Below are positions 34,919 through 43,304 of a stretch of DNA of 64,000 bases, piece by piece. A program made the translations under genes and the position numbers. The DNA lies in NCBI RefSeq assembly GCF_014643695.1, contig NZ_BMJY01000007.1, positions 81,438 through 145,437 of the forward strand, read 5' to 3'. The notes beneath the pieces are model-generated. The model was not told the DNA's origin. It did no database searches and worked only from the letters and a program-made list of their open reading frames with translations. How positions within the stretch are numbered: position 1 is the first letter of the stretch; every line of letters begins with the position of its first letter. The DNA is from Microbacterium album (GTDB lineage Bacteria > Actinomycetota > Actinomycetes > Actinomycetales > Microbacteriaceae).

Positions 34919-36295
34919 TCAGTTCGCGCGGTAGCTGGTGCGCGCCTCCTCCGTCAGGGGAGCCGGCTGCACGGTCGCGCGGATGGTGACCTGCACGTGG
35001 TCCTCGACCTGGAGCTTGGAGGACGGGGTGTCCTCGCCCCACACGACGGTGATCTCGGTGCCCGGCGTGGCGAACTCGGGCTCGACGACCGCGAGCGAGA
35101 GGATCGCACGCTCGTTCGCCGAGTAGCCGGTCCACGTGGACAGGCCCACGACGCGGCCGTCGGCCTCGACGCGGTCGTAGTGGAACGTGTCGTACAGGGA
35201 CATCGGGAGGTTGAAGTACTTCGCCCCCGGGCCCTGGTGGAACAGGGACGAGCCGATCGCCTTCTCGACGTCCTCGCCGTTCCAGACCAGCGTCACCTTG
35301 CGGCGGGTGTCGGTCTTGCCGTCCGCCACCATCTTCTCGAGCGCCTCGCGGCCGATGAAGTCGTGGTCGAACGCCACGAGCCGGCCGTAGTCCAGCTCGT
35401 AGGGCGTGATGTAGTAGTCCTCGATGTTCTCCGAGTGGAAGCTGCCGCCGAGGGGCGAGATCGTCTCGTAGGCGTTCTCCTTCAGCCAGCGGCGGTACGG
35501 GGCGAGCTCCTCGCCCGTGTAGATCGCGGGCAGCGGGCGGGGCAGCCAGCCGGACTCGAGCGCGTTGGTGTGGTACGCGCGGCCGCCGACCTGGACGAGG
35601 TCGTACTTCTTGCCGGCCTCGAGGAGCGCGCTGTGCACGGCCTCGTGGTCCTCCCAGGGGCCCCACATCTCGAACCCGGGCTCGCCCGCCATACCGTGAC
35701 GGAGCGCGCGGACCTCCTTGCCGCCGATCGTGAAGCGCGTCATGTGGAAGAACTTCAGCTTCGGCGGCTCCTCGCCGGTCGCCTCGCGGATGACGTCGAG
35801 CGCGCCCGGGCCCTGCACCTGGTAGCGGTACACGACCGGGTCGCCCTGGCGGACCAGCGAGTTGTCGTCGCGCCAGATCCGGACGTCGTAGCCGCCCGTG
35901 ACGGCGTGGTAGTGCAGCCAGTTGATCGACGGCGGGATGCCGACGGCCTGGTACTCGTCCTCCTCGAGGTGGAAGAGGATGTTGTCGCCGATGACGTGAC
36001 CCGACGGGGACACGGCGACGTACTGCTTCGCCATGTCGACGGGGAAGTTCTCGACGGAGTTGATCGCCGTGTCGCGGATCAGCTTGAGCGCGTCGGGGCC
36101 CTTGATGTTGAGGTCCGCCATGTGGTGCGACTGGTCGTAGATCACCGCGGTGCGGCGCCACGCCAGCTGCTCGTCGCGCCAGTTCGAGAACTCCTGCACC
36201 ACGCGGGGCACGACCGCCGGCGGGGTCTGCGACTCCCAGAGCAGCGGGACCGGGCCGCCCGCCTCCGAGATCGCCTCTTCGAGATTGCTCGCCAT
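34919..36295 (-). CDS. Second LigM/DesA-like tetrahydrofolate-dependent demethylase
   Basis: A 458-aa GcvT-fold protein clearly paralogous to the 31554-32963 product: the blocks [54 protein letters not shown] and SENIEDYYITPYELDYG are shared. The Tyr equivalent to Y241/Y247 is kept. The first-copy residues Y30 and R121 are V29 and I120 here, so the methyl-donor pocket differs and the substrate probably lacks the carboxylate bound by Arg in LigM (inference). ATG at 36295 has a strong AAGGAGG site. It is transcribed divergently from the LysR gene at 36423. Confidence 0.8.
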   Translation of the reverse strand: MASNLEEAISEAGGPVPLLWESQTPPAVVPRVVQEFSNWRDEQLAWRRTAVIYDQSHHMADLNIKGPDALKLIRDTAINSVENFPVDMAKQYVAVSPSGHVIGDNILFHLEEDEYQAVGIPPSINWLHYHAVTGGYDVRIWRDDNSLVRQGDPVVYRYQVQGPGALDVIREATGEEPPKLKFFHMTRFTIGGKEVRALRHGMAGEPGFEMWGPWEDHEAVHSALLEAGKKYDLVQVGGRAYHTNALESGWLPRPLPAIYTGEELAPYRRWLKENAYETISPLGGSFHSENIEDYYITPYELDYGRLVAFDHDFIGREALEKMVADGKTDTRRKVTLVWNGEDVEKAIGSSLFHQGPGAKYFNLPMSLYDTFHYDRVEADGRVVGLSTWTGYSANERAILSLAVVEPEFATPGTEITVVWGEDTPSSKLQVEDHVQVTIRATVQPAPLTEEARTSYRAN

Positions 36296-36344
36296 GATTC
36301 CTCCTTGAATCGCGTGCGCTCCTCGGCGCCACGCAGTCCCAGTC

Positions 36345-36372
36345 TTGACAGGGGACGGCACCCCTGTAAAAC
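36345..36372. promoter_or_regulatory. Divergent LysR-type operator/promoter
   Basis: ACAGGGG (36348-36354) and CCCCTGT (36361-36367) form a 7-bp inverted repeat with a 6-nt spacer. It overlaps TTGACA (36345-36350), a rightward -35 with TAAAAC (36367-36372) 16 bp on, and a leftward -35 TTTACA (reverse of 36365-36370) for the demethylase. The arrangement fits a LysR protein controlling itself and the divergent gene. Confidence 0.6.
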
Positions 36373-36422
36373 ATGAGTTTGTGCGGTAGCACCCCAGCTG
36401 AACCGATGAGCCCGGGAGACAC

Positions 36423-37319
36423 GTGGCCGAGATTCCCTTCACGCTGCGGCAGCTGGAGTACTTCGACGCGGTCGCGAGCGAGGGATCCATCGCCGCCGCG
36501 GCGCAGCGGTGCCGCGTGAGCGCCTCGGCGCTCGCTCTCGCGATCGACGAGCTCGAACGCCACCTTTCGTTGCAGCTGCTGGTGCGGCGCAAGGGTCGCG
36601 GGGTGACGCTGACCCCGGCCGGGTCGCGCGTCCTGTCCCTCGCGCGTCGGCTGCTCACGGGGGCCGAGACGCTCGCCGAGGACGCGTGGCAGGCGTCGAC
36701 CAGCCTGACGGGGGTGCTCCGCCTCGGGTGCTTCTCGACGCTCGCTCCGTTCCTCCTGCCCGCGGTCATGCAGGACTTCCAGCGCGCTCACCCGGGCCTC
36801 GAGCTCGAGTACGTCGAGGCGAGCGCGCCCGAGCTGCACGAACTGCTCCTCCAGGGACGGATCGACGCCGCTCTGCTCTACAGCGTGGACGTGTCGGCCC
36901 AGCTGACGTTCGACCCCGTGCGCGAACAGACCCCGCACGTCGTCGTCGCCGAGGACCACCCCCTCGCCGGCCGCGGATCCGTGCCGTTGGGGGAGCTGAT
37001 CTCGGAGCCGCTCGTGCTGCTGGATGTCGAGCCCACGCGCCAGAACACCGAGCACCTCTTCGCGGCGCTCGGGCTCCGCCCCACCGTGGGGCACACGACG
37101 ACGAGCTTCGAGCTGGCCCGGTGCCTCGTCGGCCGCGGGCTGGGGTACGCCATCCTGTTCCAGCGTCCCGCGTCCGAGGTCACGTACGACGGGCATCGCG
37201 TGCGCGGCATCGAGATCTCCGACGGCGTGCCCCCGACGGTGATCGGTCTGGCCCGTCCGCACGGTGCCCCCCGCACGGGCCGCTACCGCGTGCTGCACGA
37301 GTTCCTCGCGCGTTCGTAG
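36423..37319 (+). CDS. LysR-family transcriptional regulator
   Basis: A 298-aa LTTR. The N-terminal helix-turn-helix (TLRQLEYFDAVASEGSIAAAAQRCRVSASAL) is followed by a two-lobed effector domain (about 90-295) resembling periplasmic binding proteins. GTG at 36423 starts just before the HTH. It is divergent from the second O-demethylase gene, with a palindromic site between them; it likely activates that gene in response to an aromatic effector. Confidence 0.88.
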   Translation: MAEIPFTLRQLEYFDAVASEGSIAAAAQRCRVSASALALAIDELERHLSLQLLVRRKGRGVTLTPAGSRVLSLARRLLTGAETLAEDAWQASTSLTGVLRLGCFSTLAPFLLPAVMQDFQRAHPGLELEYVEASAPELHELLLQGRIDAALLYSVDVSAQLTFDPVREQTPHVVVAEDHPLAGRGSVPLGELISEPLVLLDVEPTRQNTEHLFAALGLRPTVGHTTTSFELARCLVGRGLGYAILFQRPASEVTYDGHRVRGIEISDGVPPTVIGLARPHGAPRTGRYRVLHEFLARS

Positions 37320-37362
37320 GCGCGAGGGCGCGAGGTGCCCGCGTCCGTGCGTGCGCGCCCGG

Positions 37363-38250
37363 TCAGGCGGCGATCGTTCGGCAGAAGTCGCGCAGCGCCG
37401 TCGCCCGGCGCGTGAGCGGGGCGCCCGACGCGTGCGCCATGACGATCGCGATGTCCGCCGTCGCGTCGCGCAGGGGGCGGGACACGACCTCCCGACCGTC
37501 GTAGGTGCGGCTGTCTGGAGGCCGTTGCGCCAGCAGGGCGTAGCCGAGCCCGCGGCCGACGAGGCTGCGCACGAGCTCCAGATTCGACGTGTGGATCAGT
37601 TCCTCCCCCGAGCGTGCGGCGAAGTCGTCCTCGTCGGGCAGCGGGATGCTGAGGCGGATGCGCTGCTGACCCTCGAGGTCCGCCAGCGACAGCTCCGGCT
37701 CGGCGGCGAGCGGATGATCGGCCGCCAGCAGCACGTAGGGCCGCAGGCGCGCGATCTCGTCGAGGTCCAGCCCCTCGCCGGGGCGGCGCTCGTACAGCAG
37801 CGCCACCTCGATGTCGCCGTCGAGCAGGCGCCGCTCGAGTTCGGGCTGGGTGCCCTCGTGGAAGCTCAGCGTGAGCCGGGGATGCGAGCGTGCGAAGACG
37901 TCCAGGATCTCGGGCAGGTAGAACGGCCCCAGCCCGGGGTGGTAGCCCACCTTGAGGGAGCCGGCCACCTGACCGCCCGCGGCCTCGGCGCGCAGTTGGA
38001 GCTCGGTGGCGAACGACAGCACGGTGCGCGCCTCGGCGAGCGCACGCCGCCCGGCAGGCGTGAGCGAGACGCCCTTCGCGCGTCGCCGCACGAACAGCTG
38101 GATCCCCAGCGCGCGCTCGAGCTCGGTCAGCGCGATCCCGATCCCGACGTGCGACACGTGACAGCGCTCCGCCGCGGCCTTGAGCGTGCCCGCCTCCGCC
38201 GTCGCGACGAAGTACTCCAGTTGCTTCAGCGTGTACCGCGCCTGAAACAC
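37363..38250 (-). CDS. LysR-family transcriptional regulator
   Basis: A 295-aa LTTR, paralogous to the convergent neighbour (QLEYF...AERCHVS, GLGYALLAQRP). GTG at 38250 is chosen because GGAGG lies 5 nt upstream; an in-frame ATG at 38274 lacks a ribosome site. It is divergent from the amidohydrolase/Rieske operon that starts at 38394 and is its likely regulator. The AT-rich stretch at 38276-38325 between them probably holds both promoters. Confidence 0.87.
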   Translation of the reverse strand: MFQARYTLKQLEYFVATAEAGTLKAAAERCHVSHVGIGIALTELERALGIQLFVRRRAKGVSLTPAGRRALAEARTVLSFATELQLRAEAAGGQVAGSLKVGYHPGLGPFYLPEILDVFARSHPRLTLSFHEGTQPELERRLLDGDIEVALLYERRPGEGLDLDEIARLRPYVLLAADHPLAAEPELSLADLEGQQRIRLSIPLPDEDDFAARSGEELIHTSNLELVRSLVGRGLGYALLAQRPPDSRTYDGREVVSRPLRDATADIAIVMAHASGAPLTRRATALRDFCRTIAA

Positions 38251-38393
38251 GACGCCTCCCGTCGCTGCACACATACGTAAACTGAACCTTCTTAGCGCGC
38301 AGATTACCGTTACTTTACCTACGAGACCTGGGGGCCGGATACTCGGATCACCGCCTCACACCGCTGTGATGGCACCGTCAGGAAGGGGACGCG

Positions 38394-39527
38394 GTGGTTC
38401 AGCCTGCTCAGGGATTCGATCAGCCGATCATCGATGTGGACGTGCATCAGCGCTGGCGGCGCGTCGACGAGGTCATGCATCGCCTGCCGGAGCGCTGGCG
38501 CACCCTGCTGGAGTCGCGCACCGGCGGCCCCCGCATGTCGCTGATGCCGGCCGGGCTGTCGTATCCGTTCCAGCGCGGCGTGAACAAGCGCCTCGAGGCC
38601 CTGCCCGAGGACGGCCAGGGCACGAGCTTCGAGCTCATGAAGTCCCAGTACCTCGACCAGTACCCGTCGGTGCGCGCGATCAACCTCGCGTTCGACATCG
38701 GGCACGAGGTCGCGCAGCGCAACCCCGAGTTCAGCGTCGCGCTCGCCTCGGCGATGAACGACTGGGTGCTCGACGAGTGGGTTCCCCTGGACGAGCGCGT
38801 GCGCACGACGATCGTCGTGGCGAGTGAGCTCCCGGAGCTCGCCGCCCAGGAGATCCGCCGCCTCGCCCACCACGACGCCGTGACCGGCGTGCTCTTCTCG
38901 TGGAACGCCTTCGGCAAGCCGCTGGGGCACCCCGTGTACGACCCCATCTACCGTGCCGCGGAGGAGGTCGGCCTGCCCATCGTGCTCCACGGTGCCGCGG
39001 GCGAGACGGAGGGCGGCCTCGCCCACACCGCCGCCGGCGGGATCCCCGGCTCCCGGCTGGAGTGGCACACGCTGCTGCAGCAGCCGACGCTCACCCATCT
39101 GGCGAGCTTCGTGTCGCAGGGGACGTTCGAGAAGTTCCCGCGCCTGAAGGTGCTGGCGGTGGAGACCGGTCTGGCCTGGGTGCCCAACTTCTTCTGGCGG
39201 CTCGACGCACACTATGCCGAGCTGCGCGCCGAGAGCGCGTGGGTCAAGCGCCGCCCTACCGAGTACCTGCGCGAGCACGTCAAGTTCAGCACGCAGCCGA
39301 TGGAGCTCACACCGCGCAAGGAGCAGCTGATCGAGCTGTTCGAGGCGATGGGCGGCATGGAGGACCTGCTCTGCTTCTCGAGCGACTACCCGCACTGGGA
39401 CGCCGACGACCCCTTCTACGTGGCGAGCCGCCTGCCGGACTCGTGGCGGCCCAAGGTGTTCTACGACAACGCGCGCTCGATCCTGCGGCTCAACGGGCTC
39501 GCCGAGACCACGCAGGCCGCCGCGTGA
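38394..39527 (+). CDS. Amidohydrolase-fold protein, candidate catalytic subunit of a three-component monooxygenase
   Basis: A 377-aa amidohydrolase-2 (ACMSD-like) TIM barrel. Potential metal ligands are D14, D16 and H18 (DVDVH), H199 (VLHG), H235 (LTHLAS), E257 (VETG), D331 and H334 (SSDYPHW). Its GTG follows a GGAAGGGG site, and its stop overlaps the Rieske gene. I interpret it as the metal-active subunit of an oxygenase like alpha-aminoisobutyrate hydroxylase AibH1H2 of Rhodococcus, where amidohydrolase-fold proteins receive electrons from a Rieske ferredoxin. A plain decarboxylase/hydrolase of aromatic acids is the main alternative. Confidence 0.75.
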   Translation: MVQPAQGFDQPIIDVDVHQRWRRVDEVMHRLPERWRTLLESRTGGPRMSLMPAGLSYPFQRGVNKRLEALPEDGQGTSFELMKSQYLDQYPSVRAINLAFDIGHEVAQRNPEFSVALASAMNDWVLDEWVPLDERVRTTIVVASELPELAAQEIRRLAHHDAVTGVLFSWNAFGKPLGHPVYDPIYRAAEEVGLPIVLHGAAGETEGGLAHTAAGGIPGSRLEWHTLLQQPTLTHLASFVSQGTFEKFPRLKVLAVETGLAWVPNFFWRLDAHYAELRAESAWVKRRPTEYLREHVKFSTQPMELTPRKEQLIELFEAMGGMEDLLCFSSDYPHWDADDPFYVASRLPDSWRPKVFYDNARSILRLNGLAETTQAAA

Positions 39528-39982
39528 GCGCCGTGGACAGCGGTGCCGCGGACCGCACCGATCAGCGACGTGCCGCGCGCCCCGCGCGCGACGGACGCGT
39601 GCGCGAGACGGGCCGCTCGCGCGGCATCGACATCGGCGCGTTCGCCGACTTCGAGGACCGCAAGATGCGCAGCGTCGAGGTCGGGGGCATGGAGCTCGGG
39701 GTCTGCCGCTGGGGCGACGAGATCTTCGTGTTCCGCACGGCCTGCCCTCACGAGGGCGCGCCGCTGTGCGCGGGCTTCCTGCAGAAGAAGCTCAGCGCGA
39801 CGCTCGTCGACGAGGAGCCGAGGCTCGAGGTCGACGAGGAGTCGCCGGTCGTGCTGTGTCCCTGGCACCGCTGGGAGTTCGATCTGCGCACGGGCGAGGC
39901 GGCCTGGCCCGGATTCAAAATGCGCACCTACCGCGTGACCGTCGAGGACGGCCGGGTGCTCGTCAGCATGGGAAGGAAGTGA
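39524..39982 (+). CDS. Rieske-type [2Fe-2S] ferredoxin
   Basis: A 152-aa protein with a single Rieske domain; cluster ligands are CPHEG and, about 45 residues on, CPWHRW. The N-terminal ~40 residues are charged and lack a Tat or membrane signal, so it is a soluble electron carrier. There is no non-heme iron domain, so it is not an oxygenase alpha subunit. Its GTG overlaps the preceding amidohydrolase stop (GTGA), and its stop lies 5 bp before the second amidohydrolase. This placement argues that it delivers electrons to one or both. Confidence 0.88.
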   Translation: MSAVDSGAADRTDQRRAARPARDGRVRETGRSRGIDIGAFADFEDRKMRSVEVGGMELGVCRWGDEIFVFRTACPHEGAPLCAGFLQKKLSATLVDEEPRLEVDEESPVVLCPWHRWEFDLRTGEAAWPGFKMRTYRVTVEDGRVLVSMGRK

Positions 39983-39987
39983 GCGTC

Positions 39988-41244
39988 ATGGTCGATGCCA
40001 CCACGTACGACGGCCCCGTGATCGACACGGTCGTCCACCACCACTGGAAGTCGCAGTTGGACGTCACCGACTTCATGTCGGCCGGCTGGCGCGAGCACCT
40101 CGGGATCCCCGGCACGCTGCCGGGTGGCGCCGGGGCCATGCCGATCCTGCCCTCGACCCCGTACCGGCGCGCGGGCGGGGACTACCTCCCCGACACCGAC
40201 GCGCCCACCGATCCGGCCGGCAGCGACATCGAGCGCACGCGCACCGACGTGTTCGGATCGGGCCGGGTGACGCGCGCGGTGCTCGCGCACGACCGCGGCA
40301 TGTTCATCCCGAGTGTGCCGAACGCGCACCGCGCGATCGCACTGGCGCGTGCCATCAACGACTGGACGATCGAGCGGTGGTTCGCGGCGGACGAGCGCTT
40401 CACGGGGCTCGTGATGGTCGCGAACCAGACCCCCCAGGCGGCCGCGGAGGAGATCCGCCGAGCCGGGCAGAACGACCGGATGGTCGGTGTCCTGATGGCC
40501 GCGAACGGTCTCAGCCGTCCCTTCGGGCACCCGGCCTACCACGACATCTACGCGGCCGCGGCCGAGCTGGATCTGCCGGTCGTGCTGCACACGGGCGGCG
40601 ACGTGAACGCCGACACGCTGAGCCACCCCACCGCGGGTGGTCTGCCCGCCACGTTCGGTGAGGTCGCCGCCCTGGCCTACAGCCCGATCATGACTCACGT
40701 GCAGAGCATGATCGTGCAGGGGGTGTTCGAGCGCTTCCCGACGCTGCGCGTGTTCGTCGCCGGGGCGGGTGCCGCGTGGATCCCGGGTCTGTTCTTCCGG
40801 CTCGACGTGAACTGGCGCGGTCTTCGCCGCGAGGTGCCGTGGGTCAGGCGCCTGCCCAGCGAGTACTTCCGCGACCATTTCCGCGTATCGATGTGGCCGC
40901 TCGACCGGCCCGCGGAGGAGGACGGCGCCGAGCGCGTCGTGCGAGCGCTGCGGACGTTCGACGGCGTCGAGAAGCTGCTGTGCTTCTCCTCGGGGTATCC
41001 GCACTGGAACGCGGATGACCTCGACGAGGTGGCCTCGCGCATCCCCGCCGACTGGCAGGCCGGCGTCTTCCACGACAACGCGGCGGACTGGTTCCGGTGG
41101 CCCGACCGGCCGCGCACTCCCGCGCGCCGCCCCGAGGTGGCGGTGGGCGAAATGCCGGAGACCGGTGAGCTCGGCGGTCCGAACCGCCGCGTGTACGAGA
41201 CCGAGGACGGACGGGAGGTCGAATGGGTGCCGGCGATGGACTGA
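39988..41244 (+). CDS. Amidohydrolase-fold partner subunit with reduced metal site
   Basis: A 418-aa protein, paralogous to the 38394 product (shared patterns W-R-H..., VLH, TH, F-S-S-x-Y-P-H-W). It keeps H17, H201 and H237, but the acidic positions of its paralog are lost: D16 to V15, E257 to G259, D331 to G336 (SSGYPHW). A ~45-residue C-terminal extension (after about 375) is unique. It is thus probably a structural or mononuclear-metal subunit of a heteromer. ATG at 39988 has AAGGAAG 9 nt upstream; an in-frame GTG at 39979 overlaps the Rieske stop. Confidence 0.75.
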   Translation: MVDATTYDGPVIDTVVHHHWKSQLDVTDFMSAGWREHLGIPGTLPGGAGAMPILPSTPYRRAGGDYLPDTDAPTDPAGSDIERTRTDVFGSGRVTRAVLAHDRGMFIPSVPNAHRAIALARAINDWTIERWFAADERFTGLVMVANQTPQAAAEEIRRAGQNDRMVGVLMAANGLSRPFGHPAYHDIYAAAAELDLPVVLHTGGDVNADTLSHPTAGGLPATFGEVAALAYSPIMTHVQSMIVQGVFERFPTLRVFVAGAGAAWIPGLFFRLDVNWRGLRREVPWVRRLPSEYFRDHFRVSMWPLDRPAEEDGAERVVRALRTFDGVEKLLCFSSGYPHWNADDLDEVASRIPADWQAGVFHDNAADWFRWPDRPRTPARRPEVAVGEMPETGELGGPNRRVYETEDGREVEWVPAMD

Positions 41245-42128
41245 GCGTCGCGCACGTGCGCGCCGTTCTGGCGGAGATCGGCCGTGACGTCACGGTCGAC
41301 ACCCTGATGGCCTCGAACGCGCTCATGGCGCCGTTTCACGACACCGCACCGTATGCGGGCGTGCGCGTGGAGCGCGACCTCTCCTACGGCGAGCACGAGC
41401 GACACCGGCTGGACCTCTTCCTCCCCGACGCGCCGGCCGGGGAGGCGCGGCCGGTCGTGGTGTTCCTGCACGGCGGCAGCTTCGTCGGGGGCGACAAGCA
41501 CCGCGAGGGCTCACCCTTCCACGACAACGTGGGACTGTGGGCGGCTCGCCGCGGCATGGTCGGCGTCACCGCCAACCACCGCCTCGCGCCGGCCCATCCC
41601 TGGCCCGCCGGCCCCGAGGACGTCGCCGGCATCGTCCGCTGGATCCGCGCGCACGCGAACGAGTGGGGCGGCGACGCACGCCGCCTGCACCTCATGGGAG
41701 CCTCCTCGGGCGCCGTGCACGTGGCGACCTATCTGGCGCACGAACGGTTCCACGCCGTGCCGGGCGGCGGTGTCGCGAGCGCGAGCATGATCGGCGGCGC
41801 GTACGCGCTCACGCGGTTCGACGCGCAGCGCATGGCGCCGTACTTCGGCGACGACCCCGCGCTGATCGCGGCCGTCGACCCCGGACCGGCGCTCGCGGCG
41901 AGCGACCTGCCGATCCTGTATGCGGTCGCCGAGTGGGATCCGCTCGACGCCCAGGACCAGTTCGCGTGGATCGCGAGGGAGAGCCTGGAGCGGCGCGGCA
42001 CGCTCCCGCCGCTGGTGTGGGTGCGGGACGCGAACCACTTCACCATCACCGCCCATCTCGGTGCGCCCTTCGACGCGCTCGGCCCGCACGTCGAGCACCT
42101 CATCGCGCACGCCGAGCCGTCGGCCTGA
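41223..42128 (+). CDS. Alpha/beta-hydrolase esterase
   Basis: A 301-aa HSL-like hydrolase. The oxyanion-hole motif is LHGGSF, the nucleophile elbow is GASSG (usually GxSxG), the acid is likely D in AEWDPLD, and the histidine is in ANHFTITAH. It starts 22 bp inside the previous gene with GGGAGG upstream, so translation is coupled. In this operon it may hydrolyse an aromatic ester or lactone before or after the oxygenation step. Confidence 0.85.
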   Translation: MGAGDGLSVAHVRAVLAEIGRDVTVDTLMASNALMAPFHDTAPYAGVRVERDLSYGEHERHRLDLFLPDAPAGEARPVVVFLHGGSFVGGDKHREGSPFHDNVGLWAARRGMVGVTANHRLAPAHPWPAGPEDVAGIVRWIRAHANEWGGDARRLHLMGASSGAVHVATYLAHERFHAVPGGGVASASMIGGAYALTRFDAQRMAPYFGDDPALIAAVDPGPALAASDLPILYAVAEWDPLDAQDQFAWIARESLERRGTLPPLVWVRDANHFTITAHLGAPFDALGPHVEHLIAHAEPSA

Positions 42129-42160
42129 CCGGCCGCGCCCTCGCGTCCCAGGAGACGAAC

Positions 42161-43117
42161 ATGACCGTCACCCCCTCCCCGCGCGACTCGATCGACGTCG
42201 TGGTCGAGAGCAAGCGCGAGCTCGCCGACGGCGTCGCGGGGCTGCGCCTGCGACGCCCCGACGGCGCGCCGCTGCCCGCCTGGGAGCCCGGCGCGCACAT
42301 CGACGTGGAGCTGCCGGGTGACCTCGTGCGTCAGTTCTCCCTCTGCGGCGACCCGCGCGACGCGACAGCGTATGACATCGCGGTGCGCCGCGAGGTGGAC
42401 GGTCGCGGGGGTTCCGCGGCCGTGCACAATGTCGTGCAGCCGGGAGACGCGCTGCGGATCAGCGCCCCGCGCAACCACTTCGCCTTCGATGACGCCGACA
42501 GGTATCTGTTCGTCGCGGGCGGGATCGGGATCACGCCGATCCTGCCGATGATCGCCGCCGCCGAGGCGCGCGGTGCCGAATGGAACCTGGCCTACTGCGG
42601 CCGTTCGCGACGATCGATGGCCTTCCTGGCCGAACTGCAGCGCTACGGCGACCGCGTCGCGCTGCATCCCTCGGACGAGGGGCGCCGTCTCGACGTGGCC
42701 GCCTTCCTGGGCGAGCCGGCGCTGGGAGCCGCCGTGTACTGCTGCGGCCCGGCGGGCCTGCTCGACGCCGCGCTCGACGCATCGAACGCCTGGCCCCCCG
42801 GCGCGCTGCGCATCGAGCGGTTCGAACCGATCGAGGCGACCGGGCCCGAGACCTCGTTCGAGGTCGAGCTGGACAGCACGGGCGAGGTGCTCGAGGTGCC
42901 GGAGGGGCGCACGATCCTGGAGGTCGTGCGCGAGGCCGGTGTCGACATCGATTCGTCGTGCGAGGAGGGTACCTGCGGCACGTGCGAGACGGTCGTGCTC
43001 GAGGGTGAGCCCGACCACCGCGACGCCGTGCTGAGCGAGCTCGAGCGCGAGCTCGGCGAGACCATGATGATCTGCGTCTCGCGCTGCCGCGGCCGGCGCC
43101 TCGTGCTGGATCTCTGA
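42161..43117 (+). CDS. Oxygenase reductase with flavin, NAD and C-terminal [2Fe-2S] domains (VanB-type)
   Basis: A 318-aa phthalate-dioxygenase-reductase type protein. The FMN-binding domain covers about 1-105 (RQFSLCGDP), the NAD domain about 105-225 (VAGGIGITPILPM, CCGPAGLLD), and a plant-type ferredoxin about 230-318 with CEEGTCGTC and the distal C in ICVSRC. It would pass electrons from NAD(P)H to the Rieske ferredoxin encoded 2.2 kb upstream. No Rieske oxygenase alpha subunit or P450 lies nearby. GGAG precedes the ATG at 42161 by 6 nt. Confidence 0.92.
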   Translation: MTVTPSPRDSIDVVVESKRELADGVAGLRLRRPDGAPLPAWEPGAHIDVELPGDLVRQFSLCGDPRDATAYDIAVRREVDGRGGSAAVHNVVQPGDALRISAPRNHFAFDDADRYLFVAGGIGITPILPMIAAAEARGAEWNLAYCGRSRRSMAFLAELQRYGDRVALHPSDEGRRLDVAAFLGEPALGAAVYCCGPAGLLDAALDASNAWPPGALRIERFEPIEATGPETSFEVELDSTGEVLEVPEGRTILEVVREAGVDIDSSCEEGTCGTCETVVLEGEPDHRDAVLSELERELGETMMICVSRCRGRRLVLDL

Positions 43118-43118
43118 G

Positions 43119-43134
43119 GCGCAGGCCCCTGCGC
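43119..43134 (+). terminator. Small GC hairpin after the reductase gene
   Basis: GCGCAGG (43119-43125) and CCTGCGC (43128-43134) form a 7-bp inverted repeat with a 2-nt gap, 1 bp after the stop. A further 8-bp inverted repeat, CCTTGCGC (43145-43152) and GCGCAAGG (43190-43197), follows. The region also holds the araC promoter: TAGGAT (43225-43230) is a candidate -10, leaving a ~68-nt leader. Confidence 0.45.
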
Positions 43135-43304
43135 AGGCGACGATCCTTGCGCCCGCCCCGGAGCGTGCACGCAGGGACAACAGCCGTGCGCGCAAGGGTG
43201 GAGACAGCGCGGGGCCCTGCGCCATAGGATGGCGGCGCGACAGGAGGCCGCGCCGGTGCTCAGAGCGGAGCGCCCGACGGCGGCGGTCCCGGAGGGAGCA
43301 TCCC

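Noticed and set aside
39524..39982. The Rieske protein as a vanillate or aromatic-ring Rieske oxygenase alpha subunit.
   Set aside because: It has only 152 residues and ends after the Rieske domain. The mononuclear iron domain with its 2-His-1-carboxylate site is absent.
38394..41244. The two amidohydrolases as simple ACMSD-type decarboxylases.
   Set aside because: Not excluded, but it does not explain the interposed Rieske gene, the reductase in the same operon, or the loss of acidic ligands in only one copy. Kept as the alternative.
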